Assembly: GCF_947499705.1 (NCBI RefSeq)
Contig: NZ_CANMPJ010000001.1
Coordinates: 2,205,501 to 2,269,500 of the forward strand
Length of the DNA stretch: 64,000 nucleotides
Origin: an uncultured Erythrobacter sp.
GTDB taxonomy: Bacteria; Pseudomonadota; Alphaproteobacteria; Sphingomonadales; Sphingomonadaceae
Direction of reading: 5' to 3'
In this document: in pieces, positions 53,430 to 61,561 of the stretch
Layout of the letters: each line of letters opens with the position of its first letter
Position numbering within the stretch: position 1 is the stretch's first letter
The notes under the pieces: model-generated
What the model was told of the DNA's origin: nothing
Databases searched by the model: none
What the model saw: the letters and a program-made list of their open reading frames with translations, nothing else
Made by a program: the position numbers and the translations under genes

Positions 53430-54844
53430 GCGCTTTGACCTTCGCGATAGGCATCGATGGGCAGCGCCTGCCCGGTCTGGCGGATCATCGCCTTGCGCCG
53501 CAGGAACCGCAACAGACCTTCATCGCCCATGCGGCTTGGCCCCAACCCGGATGCCTTGCGCGAGTGGTTGGTCGCATCGCCGACCATGCTGGTGAGAGCG
53601 CCGTCCTGAAGGCTGATTGCCCCGGCTTCGAGGCGCGATCCGATTTCGGCGGCCTCTTCGAGCGAACCGGCAAGCACCCCTGCCGAGAGGCCATATTCGG
53701 TGTCGTTGGCCATGGTGATGGCAGATTCGAGATCGTCAAACACAGTCACAGGCAAGACCGGACCGAAAGTCTCTTCGCGCATCACCGCCATATCCGGCGT
53801 CACGTCGGTAAGGATTGTGGGCCGCAAGTACTTTCCGCCGCCAAGTTCCTCGACCTGACCGCCAGCCAGCACCCGTGCGCCTTTGGCAACCGCATCATTG
53901 ATCTGCGCCTGAACCTTGGCTGCCTGTGCCGGGAAGATGAAGGGTCCGAGATGGCCCTGACCTGCGTCAGGGTAGGTGATTTCGACTGCCTTTGCGCCTT
54001 CGGTCAGCTGGGCGAGGAAGGGTTCGGCGATCTCCCGCGCAACGAATATCCGCTCGATCGACTGACACGCCTGTCCGGTCGCGACGATCGAGCTGCGCAG
54101 CGCGATGCCTGCGGCCCATTCGGGATCGGCGTTTGCGGTGACAATCATCGGATCCTTGCCGCCCAGCTCAAGATTGGCAGGGATCAATTGACGCGCGGCA
54201 GCCACGGCCACTTTCTTGCCCGTGCCGGTCGATCCGGTGAAGCAGACATAGTCCACTTCCTCGATGAGCGCCTCCCCGACCTCGGCCCCGCCCATCACAT
54301 AGGCAAGGGGCAATTCAGGCACCTTGGCGAGCACTTCGCGCATCGGCGCGACAAAGCGCGGCGTGACTTCGGACGGCTTCACCAGCGCCGCACAGCCCGC
54401 CATCAGTGCGGGTACGGCGTCGATATGGCTCAGGATCACCGGAAAGTTCCACGGGGCTATCGCACCGAACAGCGGATAGGCCGAATAATGTGCCGCGATC
54501 TCAAAACCCGGCGTTGCAGATGGATGCGCCTCTCGGTCGAGACCCTCAATCAAGCCCGGCCCACGCTCGGCCCATTTGCGAATGTTGCGCGCCAGCCCTT
54601 CAACTTCGATCCACGAAACAGCGCCGCGCCCGGTGTCGATGGTCAGCGCGGCTGCAATCTGCGGGGCCGTAGCATCGACGGCATCGGCAAAGCGGCCGAG
54701 CACCTCGGCGCGCCCTTCAGGCCCAAGCGCTTCCCATGCTGGTTGAGCAGCGCGCAGGCGGGCAGCCTCGGCGGCGATCTCATCGCGGGAGCTTTCGGCG
54801 AACTCGTAGTCTTCCTCGCCAGTGCGGGGATTGCGCGCCTTCAT
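53426..54844 (-). CDS. Aldehyde dehydrogenase
   Basis: 472 residues from ATG 54844, which overlaps the upstream stop as ATGA. The NAD+-dependent aldehyde dehydrogenase fold is shown by GAIAPWNFPVILSHIDAVPALMAGCAALVKPSEV, FTGSTGTGKKVA, catalytic Glu in LELGGKDPMIV and the Cys in VATGQACQSIERIFV. It oxidises an aldehyde to the acid and is cytoplasmic. Upstream lie two deacetylase-fold hydrolases, so it may handle a semialdehyde released after ring opening. Confidence 0.94.
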   Translation of the reverse strand: MKARNPRTGEEDYEFAESSRDEIAAEAARLRAAQPAWEALGPEGRAEVLGRFADAVDATAPQIAAALTIDTGRGAVSWIEVEGLARNIRKWAERGPGLIEGLDREAHPSATPGFEIAAHYSAYPLFGAIAPWNFPVILSHIDAVPALMAGCAALVKPSEVTPRFVAPMREVLAKVPELPLAYVMGGAEVGEALIEEVDYVCFTGSTGTGKKVAVAAARQLIPANLELGGKDPMIVTANADPEWAAGIALRSSIVATGQACQSIERIFVAREIAEPFLAQLTEGAKAVEITYPDAGQGHLGPFIFPAQAAKVQAQINDAVAKGARVLAGGQVEELGGGKYLRPTILTDVTPDMAVMREETFGPVLPVTVFDDLESAITMANDTEYGLSAGVLAGSLEEAAEIGSRLEAGAISLQDGALTSMVGDATNHSRKASGLGPSRMGDEGLLRFLRRKAMIRQTGQALPIDAYREGQSA

Positions 54845-55758
54845 TGCTGCTTCTCCCACTCAGCCACAATATCGCAGCCCGGCGCAAACCATGCATCGGA
54901 TCGGTCGGCGAAATCGGCGAGCAGGTTCTCCAGCGCGCCGATCCTGTAGGGCAGCCCCATGATGTATGGCGTGAGGTGGATCGGCAGCATTCGCCCGGCG
55001 CCTTCGCGCGTCGCTTCGGCAGACAGCCAATCGAACGCATCGCTCATGCTTTCGGCCAAGCTCTCAGCGCTTTTCTGCTGGACCGTGATGATCTGGCGGT
55101 CGGACAATTCATGGTTCAGCGGCAGGTCGATCAGCCCATTCGTGAAACGATAGGGCAGTTCGTCATTCACCCAGTCACAGCAATAGGTCAGCCCTTCATC
55201 ATTCAGGATATCGAGCGTGTGGAAGCTCTGCTGGCGCGCAATCGAAAGCCAACCCTTGGGCCGCGAACCCGTCGCCACCTCCAGCCGCGACATCGCATCG
55301 CCGATCAAGGCACGCTCTGCCTCTTCGCCAAGGCTCGCGTCGATTGTGCCGTTCATGTCGGTCGAATGCGCGATGATCTCGTGCCCGCCCTGCTGGATCG
55401 CGGCGATCAGTTCGGGGTAACGCTCGGCAATCGCGGCATTGGTCGCGAAGCTGGCCTTCACGCCCGCCTTTTCGAATGCGTCAAGCATCCGCCAGACACC
55501 CACACGGCTGCCATAATCGCGCGCGGTATAATGACGATAGTCGGGATAGGGCGTGACCATATGGCCGGGTGCCTTGAACGGGCCCTCCGGGGTGATTGGA
55601 AACCATTCAAGGCTGACGCAGAGCCACACCGCCACGTTCTTGCCGCCGGGCCAATGAACCGGACTGCGCTGGTGCATGTTAGACCACGGATAGAGATCGT
55701 GGTCGTAGCCTTCGCGGCGCTTGGGATATCGGGTGTAGCTTTCGGGAAGCGCGCTCAT
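54841..55758 (-). CDS. PuuE-like polysaccharide deacetylase-fold hydrolase (copy 2)
   Basis: 305 residues. NodB-fold signature in the PuuE branch: HWPGGKNVAVWLCVSLEWFPI, DYGSRVGVWRMLDAFEKAGVKASFATNAAIAERYPELIAAIQQGGHEIIAHSTDMNG, SRPKGWLSIARQQSFHTLDILNDEGLTYCCDWVNDELPY and LPIHLTPYIMGLPYRIGAL. The His of GGHEIIAHS is conserved. It overlaps both neighbours by ATGA. It resembles copy 3 next door more than copy 1, so the pair probably came from one duplication. Likely hydrolyses a cyclic amide or imide. Confidence 0.88.
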   Translation of the reverse strand: MSALPESYTRYPKRREGYDHDLYPWSNMHQRSPVHWPGGKNVAVWLCVSLEWFPITPEGPFKAPGHMVTPYPDYRHYTARDYGSRVGVWRMLDAFEKAGVKASFATNAAIAERYPELIAAIQQGGHEIIAHSTDMNGTIDASLGEEAERALIGDAMSRLEVATGSRPKGWLSIARQQSFHTLDILNDEGLTYCCDWVNDELPYRFTNGLIDLPLNHELSDRQIITVQQKSAESLAESMSDAFDWLSAEATREGAGRMLPIHLTPYIMGLPYRIGALENLLADFADRSDAWFAPGCDIVAEWEKQQ

Positions 55759-56648
55759 TGCTGCGTCCTCCCAACCTGTTCGCGCCAGGCATCGACAATC
55801 TCACCCGCTTTCGCAATCCATGCACGGCCATCCTTGGCGATATGCTCGAGCGCTTCTTCGAACGGACCAATCCGGTGCGGTTGACCGATCAGATAGGCAT
55901 GCAGCGGGATGCACATGACCGTGCCGGACTGCTCGCCCTCCGCCGCCAGCCGCTCGTATTGTTTCACCAGCGTATCGGCATATTCGCGGCCCGACATATT
56001 GTAGACGAAGAAGCCATAGTGATCGTTGACCTCGAGGCTGTAGGGAATCGACGCCAGCTTACCCGAGGCGACCTTCACCTCCTGAACCTGATCGTCGTGG
56101 TACAGGTCGCAGGTGTAGTCCATTCCGTACTCGGCCAGCAGGTCGAGCGTGCGCGGCGTGTGCGTCAAAGCGGGGGCGAGCCAGCCGCGTATTCGCTGGC
56201 CGGTCGCCCCCTGCACTGTGGCGATCGAATCTTCGATGATCGCCCGCTCCTGCGCCTCGGTCATGTCGTAGGAATAGCGTGTGTTGTAGATGCCATGGCT
56301 GAAGAACTCCCAGCCGCGCTCCTTGGCATCTGCAACGACCTCGGGGTGGTGCTGGCACAGCGCCACAGACAGGCTCACCGATCCGGGAAAGCCATGCTTG
56401 CTCATCACTTCGGCCATGCGCCAGTGGCTCACACGGTTTGAATGGTCCCGGTGCGAATAGCCGACCACGCTCGGCGCGGGATGCGGCCACGGCTTGCGCT
56501 TGGGGTGGATCGGCGGATCGATCTCGTAATATTCGAGATTGGGCGCAACCCATACCGCACAGGTCTTGCCGCCCGGCCAGGTGATCTTGGACCGGGAATT
56601 GTACGGGTGGTAGTCGTAGAGTCCGGGGTCGGTTGCGTTCTCTTTCAT
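55755..56648 (-). CDS. PuuE-like polysaccharide deacetylase-fold hydrolase (copy 3)
   Basis: 297 residues from ATG 56648; a TTG 33 bases earlier is in frame but lacks support. TWPGGKTCAVWVAPNLEYYEIDPP, SHWRMAEVMSKHGFPGSVSLSVALCQHHPEVVADAKERGWEFFSHGIYNTRYSYDMTEAQERAIIEDSI, and IRGWLAPALTHTPRTLDLLAEYGMDYTCDLYHDDQVQEV are the PuuE-type parts. The catalytic-metal residues differ from copy 2 (NLEYY rather than SLEWF), suggesting another substrate. First gene of its minus operon; no island operator is seen in the 83 bp before it. Confidence 0.88.
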   Translation of the reverse strand: MKENATDPGLYDYHPYNSRSKITWPGGKTCAVWVAPNLEYYEIDPPIHPKRKPWPHPAPSVVGYSHRDHSNRVSHWRMAEVMSKHGFPGSVSLSVALCQHHPEVVADAKERGWEFFSHGIYNTRYSYDMTEAQERAIIEDSIATVQGATGQRIRGWLAPALTHTPRTLDLLAEYGMDYTCDLYHDDQVQEVKVASGKLASIPYSLEVNDHYGFFVYNMSGREYADTLVKQYERLAAEGEQSGTVMCIPLHAYLIGQPHRIGPFEEALEHIAKDGRAWIAKAGEIVDAWREQVGRTQQ

Positions 56649-56731
56649 GATTTCCGCCCGCTCATGCGAAAGGGAAGGCAACTTTCGACTTTAGTTTGCA
56701 GCGGCATGATCGGGGCGCGGGCCTGCATGAC

Positions 56732-57415
56732 TCAGCGCGCCTCAAGCCAGTCGATCACCGCCTGAACCGGCTCGACATCGGCATATTTCAGCTGGAGGTC
56801 TGTGAGATTGGCGAAGTGATAGCTTTCGTGTTTGTCCGCGCAGGTCTCTACGGGCACGATGGTGCGGTAGCCGTGGCTGAGGGAATCGACCGCCGTCGCG
56901 CGGACGCAGCCTGATGTCGATCCGCCCGTAACGACCACCGTGTCGACTTTATGGAAAGTCAGGTAGCTCGCCAGCGGGGTTTCGAAGAACACGCTGGGCA
57001 TGCGCTTGGTGAATTGCAAATCGTCCTGATCGATTTCGCAGCGCGGATCGAATTGATGGCGTTCGGAATCGTATTTGATGTTCTGCAGCGAATCCTCGGT
57101 ATCGGTGCGCGTGCCCCAAACACCGGCATCGCCTGCATCCGCCTTGTAAGCGACCCGGCTCCAGATCACCGGCATGCCCTTTTCGCGCGCCAATCGGCTG
57201 ATCGTGTTGATGTATTCGATCTGACGCGGATCGGTCTCATACGCGGTCTTGAACATGTCCGTTCGCGTGTAAGCCTGCTGCACATCGACATTCACAATCG
57301 CCAGCTTTTCACCAAAGCCGAATTTCTTGCGGGCCGGATTGGCCACAACGCCTTCGAAGATCTCGCGCGCGGTCTTGCCGTCGCTGACCATCTTCGTACC
57401 GATTAACTCGGTCAT
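56732..57415 (-). CDS. Isochorismatase-family amidohydrolase
   Basis: 227 residues, with AAAGGTAGGT in front of the ATG. The Asp-Lys-Cys triad is present: NVDVQQAY, FTKRMPSVFFET and GGSTSGCVRATAVDSLSHGY. The TSGCVRATA form is that of N-carbamoylsarcosine and maleamate amidohydrolases (NicF-like), not of true isochorismatases. It probably hydrolyses an amide of a short dicarboxylic acid to acid and ammonia. Divergent from the alpha/beta hydrolase gene across operator O8, reproducing the alpha/beta hydrolase plus isochorismatase pairing known for N-formylmaleamate cleavage. Confidence 0.92.
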   Translation of the reverse strand: MTELIGTKMVSDGKTAREIFEGVVANPARKKFGFGEKLAIVNVDVQQAYTRTDMFKTAYETDPRQIEYINTISRLAREKGMPVIWSRVAYKADAGDAGVWGTRTDTEDSLQNIKYDSERHQFDPRCEIDQDDLQFTKRMPSVFFETPLASYLTFHKVDTVVVTGGSTSGCVRATAVDSLSHGYRTIVPVETCADKHESYHFANLTDLQLKYADVEPVQAVIDWLEAR

Positions 57416-57481
57416 TTACCTACCTTTCGATTCTGCTTTGACGGGAACCATAAACGCCCTTAGGAGGTTGTCGAGATAAAT

Positions 57482-57493
57482 TTGTCCGGACAA
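57482..57493. promoter_or_regulatory. Island operator O8 (TTGTCCGGACAA)
   Basis: Perfect palindrome that ends 4 bp before the GTG at 57498, in the 82-bp divergent gap with the isochorismatase gene. Its position over or next to the transcription start suggests direct blocking of transcription. Confidence 0.78.
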
Positions 57494-57497
57494 CTTT

Positions 57498-58859
57498 GTG
57501 AACACGATCACGCGCCATATCGTTACAATTCCCGAGACGGGAAGACAGGTCCACTACCGCCGCTGTGGGCGCGGTCCAGTGCTGTTGATGGTGCATCAAA
57601 GCCCACGCTCAAGCGCCGAATACGAAGCGCTGATGCAGCAATGGAGCGCGCACTTCACCTGCATCGCTCCCGACACGCCCGGTTTCGGCCAGTCCGATCC
57701 ATTGCCGCAGGTGGGCCGGAGAGACCCGGAGATCGGCGACTTCGCCGATGCGCTGGGCGAGTTTCTCGATGCGCTGGGTGTGGGCCCCTGCCCCGCTTAC
57801 GGGTTCCATTCGGGCGGCATCATCCTTGTCACGGCGCTCAAACGCCAGCCGCATCGCTTTCGCTGCCTCGCCATCGGAGGCTATGCGATCTGGACCGAGG
57901 AGGAAATGCGGATATTCGGCGAGCGCTATCTCCCCGAATTTCATCCCTCCGACTATGGCGAACACCTGACCTGGCTGTGGAACCGGATGCTGGAGCAAAG
58001 CTGGGTGTTCCCGTGGTTCGATACGCGCGAGGAAGCGCGGCTGTCGGTCGCGCATGCCGACGTGGCGCGAGCCAATCAGGCGGTCATGGAAATGCTTGAT
58101 GCGGGCAACGATTACCGCGCAGGGTATGGCGCAGTCTTGCGAGCGCCGCGCGATATTCCGACTGCGAGTGCGGATGTGCCGCCGTGTCTGATAACCGCCT
58201 ATGACGGCGACCCGTTACAAGCGCATATCGACCGCCTGGGCGCAATGCCCGCAGGGTGGAACGCGAAGAAGGTCGCTACGCCGGCGGATCATCAGGCCGA
58301 AAGCCTCGCATTCCTGCTAGAAAACGGTGCGGATGGACCGTTGTCGAACCTGGCCGAGGACGACACGGAAGGTTGGCTCGAAGTGGACGGTCAGTTGATC
58401 CACTGGAAAGGCACTCGCGGAGGCGACGCATTGGTCCTTCACGGCCCTGCTGGAGAAATGGACGAGCCACACGAGGATACGCTCGCAATCGATGTGCCCG
58501 GCCACGGCCAATCCAGCGAATTCGACGATATCGAAGCCGCAGTCCGCATCGCCGCCGAAGAACTGGGCGCGTCGCGCATTTTGTGGCCGACGCCGCCCGA
58601 GGGCAATCCCGAACGACTCTATCCCGATATGGCGCCCGACCGGTTCGGCCAGCATCTCCAGCGCGCATGGGCCATAGCCCGCGCCGAAGCATTCTTCAGC
58701 CCTTGGTACGAAGCGAACGCGGCCAACGCGATTCCGCTCGACCAACAAGCCCTCGACCCGGCAGCGCTCCATGCAGGCGCACTGGCTCGCATTCGTTCCG
58801 GCAGCGCGGCGCGGCGCTGGCATGACGCCCTTCTCTTGATCAACGGAGCCTCCGAATGA
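57498..58859 (+). CDS. Two-part alpha/beta hydrolase
   Basis: 453 residues from GTG 57498; no ribosome site, as operator O8 lies 4 bp away, so the mRNA may be leaderless. Residues 1-270 form a normal alpha/beta hydrolase: LLMVHQSPRSSAEYE, DTPGFGQSDPL, nucleophile S105 in GFHSGG, Asp in ITAYDGDPLQ and His in ADHQAESLAF. Residues about 290-450 look like a second, degenerate copy (GDALVLHGPAGEMDEPHEDTLAIDVPGHGQSSEF) with no nucleophile elbow. Likely hydrolyses an ester or C-N/C-C bond; the stop overlaps the next start. Confidence 0.85.
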   Translation: MNTITRHIVTIPETGRQVHYRRCGRGPVLLMVHQSPRSSAEYEALMQQWSAHFTCIAPDTPGFGQSDPLPQVGRRDPEIGDFADALGEFLDALGVGPCPAYGFHSGGIILVTALKRQPHRFRCLAIGGYAIWTEEEMRIFGERYLPEFHPSDYGEHLTWLWNRMLEQSWVFPWFDTREEARLSVAHADVARANQAVMEMLDAGNDYRAGYGAVLRAPRDIPTASADVPPCLITAYDGDPLQAHIDRLGAMPAGWNAKKVATPADHQAESLAFLLENGADGPLSNLAEDDTEGWLEVDGQLIHWKGTRGGDALVLHGPAGEMDEPHEDTLAIDVPGHGQSSEFDDIEAAVRIAAEELGASRILWPTPPEGNPERLYPDMAPDRFGQHLQRAWAIARAEAFFSPWYEANAANAIPLDQQALDPAALHAGALARIRSGSAARRWHDALLLINGASE

Positions 58860-59365
58860 CAACTTTTGCAGAATTCTCGGCGGCGATGCCGCTGCTCGCC
58901 CGCCATGAAGGCGTGTGGGACGGGACCTACAGCTATTTCAATGCCCAGAACGAGAAGATCGACGAACATGCCAGCCGTTTGCTCTGCCGGATGACGGGCG
59001 AGGATGACATTCCCTACCATCAGACCAATCACTACCGCTGGGATGATGGCCGCACCGAAGTGCGTGATTTCCCCGCAACCTACCGCGATGGCCGCATCTG
59101 GTGGGACAACGAGCTGATCCAGGGTTGGGCCGCAGAAGTGCCGCTCGACGAATATAGCCGCACCATGATGCTTTACTGGCAACGCACGGGCGACCCATCG
59201 CTCTATCTCTACGAGCAGATCCAGATTTCCGACTGCGGCCAAAACCGCTGCCGCACCTGGCACTGGATACGCAACGGGATGCTTGAAACCCGCACCGCCA
59301 TCCAAGAGACCTTCGTCACGAAAGACTGGCGCAAGATCGACGAAGAAATGAAGGCCGCCGCCTGA
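58856..59365 (+). CDS. Lipocalin-like (DUF3598-type?) protein B
   Basis: 169 residues, no signal peptide. LARHEGVWDGTYSYFNAQNEKIDEHASRLLCRM, HYRWDDGRTEVRDF and the region LIQGWAAEVPLDEYSRTMMLYW match protein A (52971-53429) along the whole length, including the Trp-Asp-Gly-x-Tyr start and the basic C-terminal half. Start overlaps the hydrolase stop (ATGA), so translated together with it. Function unknown; a ligand-binding role next to a hydrolase is likely. Confidence 0.72.
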   Translation: MTTFAEFSAAMPLLARHEGVWDGTYSYFNAQNEKIDEHASRLLCRMTGEDDIPYHQTNHYRWDDGRTEVRDFPATYRDGRIWWDNELIQGWAAEVPLDEYSRTMMLYWQRTGDPSLYLYEQIQISDCGQNRCRTWHWIRNGMLETRTAIQETFVTKDWRKIDEEMKAAA

Positions 59366-59375
59366 GCGAAGGACT

Positions 59376-60758
59376 ATGGGAAAGACGCTGTTCGAAAAGA
59401 TCTGGGATGCGCATGCGGTCGCCGAAACAGCAGGCGGCGCGTCCCTGATCGCGATCGACCGCGTCTTCCTGCACGAACGCACCGGTTCCTCTGCGCTCAA
59501 GCGCATGGCCGAAATGGGACGCACAGTGCGCGATCCGACCCGTGTGTTCGCCGTGATGGACCACATCGTCGACACACGCCCGGGACGCGGGGATGGGACT
59601 CTGATGAAAGGCGGCGAAGGCTTCATCACCGAAACCCGAGCCGCCTGCCGCGACGCAGAGATAACCCTATTCGACGTCAACGACCGCGATCAGGGCATTG
59701 TCCACGTAATCAGCCCGGAACAAGGCATCGTGCTTCCCGGCGTCACGCTCGTCGCGCCTGACAGCCATACCTGCACGCAAGGCGCATTTGGCGCGCTGGC
59801 TTGGGGCATAGGTTCCTCCGAAGCTGAGCACGCGATGGTCACCGGAACCCTGCGGATGACCAAACCCAAAACGCTGCGTGTTCGCTTCGAGGGTGAGCTG
59901 GCCCTGGGCGTCACCGCCAAGGACATGATCCTGGCGCTGATCGCACGGCACGGCGCAGGCGGCGGTGCGGCGCATGTGATCGAATTTGCAGGCGAGGCGG
60001 TTGCCGCGCTCGACATGGAAGCCCGCATGACCCTGTGCAACATGGCCATCGAATTCAATGCGATGACCGGCCTGATCGCGCCCGATGCGAAGACCTTCGC
60101 CTACTTGGCCGATCGGGAATATGCCCCAAAGGATTTTGACGATCGCTATTGGAGCACACTCGCAAGCGACCCCGATGCGGCATTCGATCAAGAGATCGAG
60201 ATCGACGCCAGCAGCATCGCGCCGATGGTGAGCTGGGGGACCAGCCCCGAACACACGATCCCGGTCGATGGCGAAGTTCCAAAAGGCCCAGCTCGCGCGC
60301 ACGACTATGTTGGCTTGGCACCGGGAACGCAGCTCGCCGGAACGCCCATCGACGCTGCATTCATCGGCAGTTGCACCAACAGCCGTATATCGGACCTGCG
60401 CCGGGCGGCTTCCATCCTCAAAGGCAAACGCATTGCGCCTTCAATCAAAATGGCGCTCGTTGTCCCCGGCTCACTGGCGGTGAAACGTCAGGCAGAGGCC
60501 GAAGGGCTGGATGCCATTTTTGCCGCCGCTGGCTTCGAATGGCGGATGAGCGGCTGCTCACTGTGCTTTTATGCAGGGGGCGAAGGCTTTCCCGAAGGCA
60601 GCCGCACGATCAGCAGCACCAATCGCAATTTCGAGGGCCGGCAGGGTCCGGGTATCCGCACCCATATCGCCTCTCCCGAAACAGTCGCAGCGAGCGCCAT
60701 CGCTGGCATGATCGCCGACCCGCGCCCTCTTATCCGCACGTTGGAGAAAACGGCATGA
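59376..60758 (+). CDS. LeuC-like aconitase-family hydratase, large subunit
   Basis: 460 residues. Homologous to the large subunit of isopropylmalate isomerase: LFEKIWDAHAVAE, DSHTCTQGAFGALAWGIGSSEAEHAM, the GSCTNSR Cys ligand and GCSLCFYAGGEGFPEGSRTISSTNRNFEGRQGPGIRTH, with the last two [4Fe-4S] Cys. The usual CxMC is CSLC and the following residues differ from biosynthetic LeuC. Maleate and dimethylmaleate hydratases are built the same way. It adds or removes water on a branched dicarboxylate. Its small subunit is the overlapping next gene. Confidence 0.9.
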   Translation: MGKTLFEKIWDAHAVAETAGGASLIAIDRVFLHERTGSSALKRMAEMGRTVRDPTRVFAVMDHIVDTRPGRGDGTLMKGGEGFITETRAACRDAEITLFDVNDRDQGIVHVISPEQGIVLPGVTLVAPDSHTCTQGAFGALAWGIGSSEAEHAMVTGTLRMTKPKTLRVRFEGELALGVTAKDMILALIARHGAGGGAAHVIEFAGEAVAALDMEARMTLCNMAIEFNAMTGLIAPDAKTFAYLADREYAPKDFDDRYWSTLASDPDAAFDQEIEIDASSIAPMVSWGTSPEHTIPVDGEVPKGPARAHDYVGLAPGTQLAGTPIDAAFIGSCTNSRISDLRRAASILKGKRIAPSIKMALVVPGSLAVKRQAEAEGLDAIFAAAGFEWRMSGCSLCFYAGGEGFPEGSRTISSTNRNFEGRQGPGIRTHIASPETVAASAIAGMIADPRPLIRTLEKTA

Positions 60759-61366
60759 GCGCTTTCCCGCAACCGCTCCGTGATGTCGCAGCACCCCTGA
60801 TGCGCGACAATATCGACACCGACACGATTATCCCGAGCCGCGAAATCCGCTCAACCGGGCGCGATGGACTGGCCGATGGACTGTTCGCACCGTGGCGGTA
60901 TCTCGACATGGCCTCTCGCATCGAAGACCCCAAATTCGTGCTCAACCAGCCCGACTATCGGAGCACGTCAATCCTCGCCGCTGGCGCTAATTTGGGATGC
61001 GGATCGAGCCGCGAGCACGCGGTCTGGGCGCTGGCCGAATGGGGCATCAAGGCGATCATCGCCGAGAGCTTCGCACCGATCTTTGAGGGAAACTGCATCC
61101 GCAATTTCATCCTGCCGGTCGCGCTGGATCGCGCGGCAGTGGAGGCGCTGGCAGGTAGCGAAGTGACAATCGATCTCGCTGCGCAGGAAGTCAGCGGCGC
61201 AGCAGGAACCTATTCTTTCGCAATCGATCCCGAGGCCAAGCAAATGCTAGCCGAAGGCCTCGATGCGATCGACCTGACTCTCACCCAAGCGAGCGATATT
61301 GACGGTTGGACGGCACAAGATCGCACAGCGCGCCCATGGGTCTATCTTGGCGGAGCACCCGCATGA
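60755..61366 (+). CDS. LeuD-like hydratase, small subunit
   Basis: 203 residues, starting in an ATGA overlap with the large-subunit gene. The swivelling domain is clear: PLMRDNIDTDTIIPSREI, FVLNQPDYRSTSILAAGANLGCGSSREHAVWALAEWGIKAIIAESFAPIFEGNCIRNFILPV. GSSREHA is the substrate-recognition loop of LeuD. With the LeuC-like subunit it forms a (de)hydratase with a substrate set by the S-x-R loop. LeuB and LeuA are absent nearby, so a catabolic role is favoured. Confidence 0.92.
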   Translation: MSAFPQPLRDVAAPLMRDNIDTDTIIPSREIRSTGRDGLADGLFAPWRYLDMASRIEDPKFVLNQPDYRSTSILAAGANLGCGSSREHAVWALAEWGIKAIIAESFAPIFEGNCIRNFILPVALDRAAVEALAGSEVTIDLAAQEVSGAAGTYSFAIDPEAKQMLAEGLDAIDLTLTQASDIDGWTAQDRTARPWVYLGGAPA

Positions 61367-61395
61367 TTTTCCTACCACCCCGCCTGGTTGCTAGA

Positions 61396-61430
61396 TCACC
61401 TGCGGTTACAAAACCGCCTCAAGGTGATTT
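61396..61430 (+). terminator. Possible terminator/attenuator hairpin
   Basis: TCACCT...AAGGTGA outer stem with inner GCGGTT/AACCGC, 30 bp after the LeuD stop, followed by only TTT. Weak T-run, so it may be a processing or partial terminator that separates LeuCD from the lyase genes. Confidence 0.5.
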
Positions 61431-61506
61431 AAGTTGGACAAGTGTCAACTTCGGATTTCCGCATTTAGTCATTTGCTTTCATATGTTTGAGCCAGAGAGT
61501 TTCGAA

Positions 61507-61519
61507 TGACACACTGTCA
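61507..61519. promoter_or_regulatory. Inverted repeat TGACACACTGTCA
   Basis: TGACA-CAC-TGTCA lies 42 bp before the HMG-CoA lyase start. It differs from both operator types found elsewhere in the window; a regulatory role is only possible. Confidence 0.3.
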
Positions 61520-61561
61520 ATTCTGTCAAGTTTGCCGAGCCTATCCGGAGGGGCTCACCCG

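Noticed and set aside
57468..57479. Second operator next to O8 (TTGTCGAGATAA)
   Set aside because: Only one good half-site remains and the centre is wrong, so it is more likely chance.
59376..61366. Leucine biosynthesis leuCD
   Set aside because: No leuA or leuB nearby, the next genes are an HMG-CoA lyase and CoA-transferase, and the large subunit has an atypical iron-sulfur segment. A catabolic hydratase is more likely, although sequence alone does not exclude isopropylmalate isomerase.
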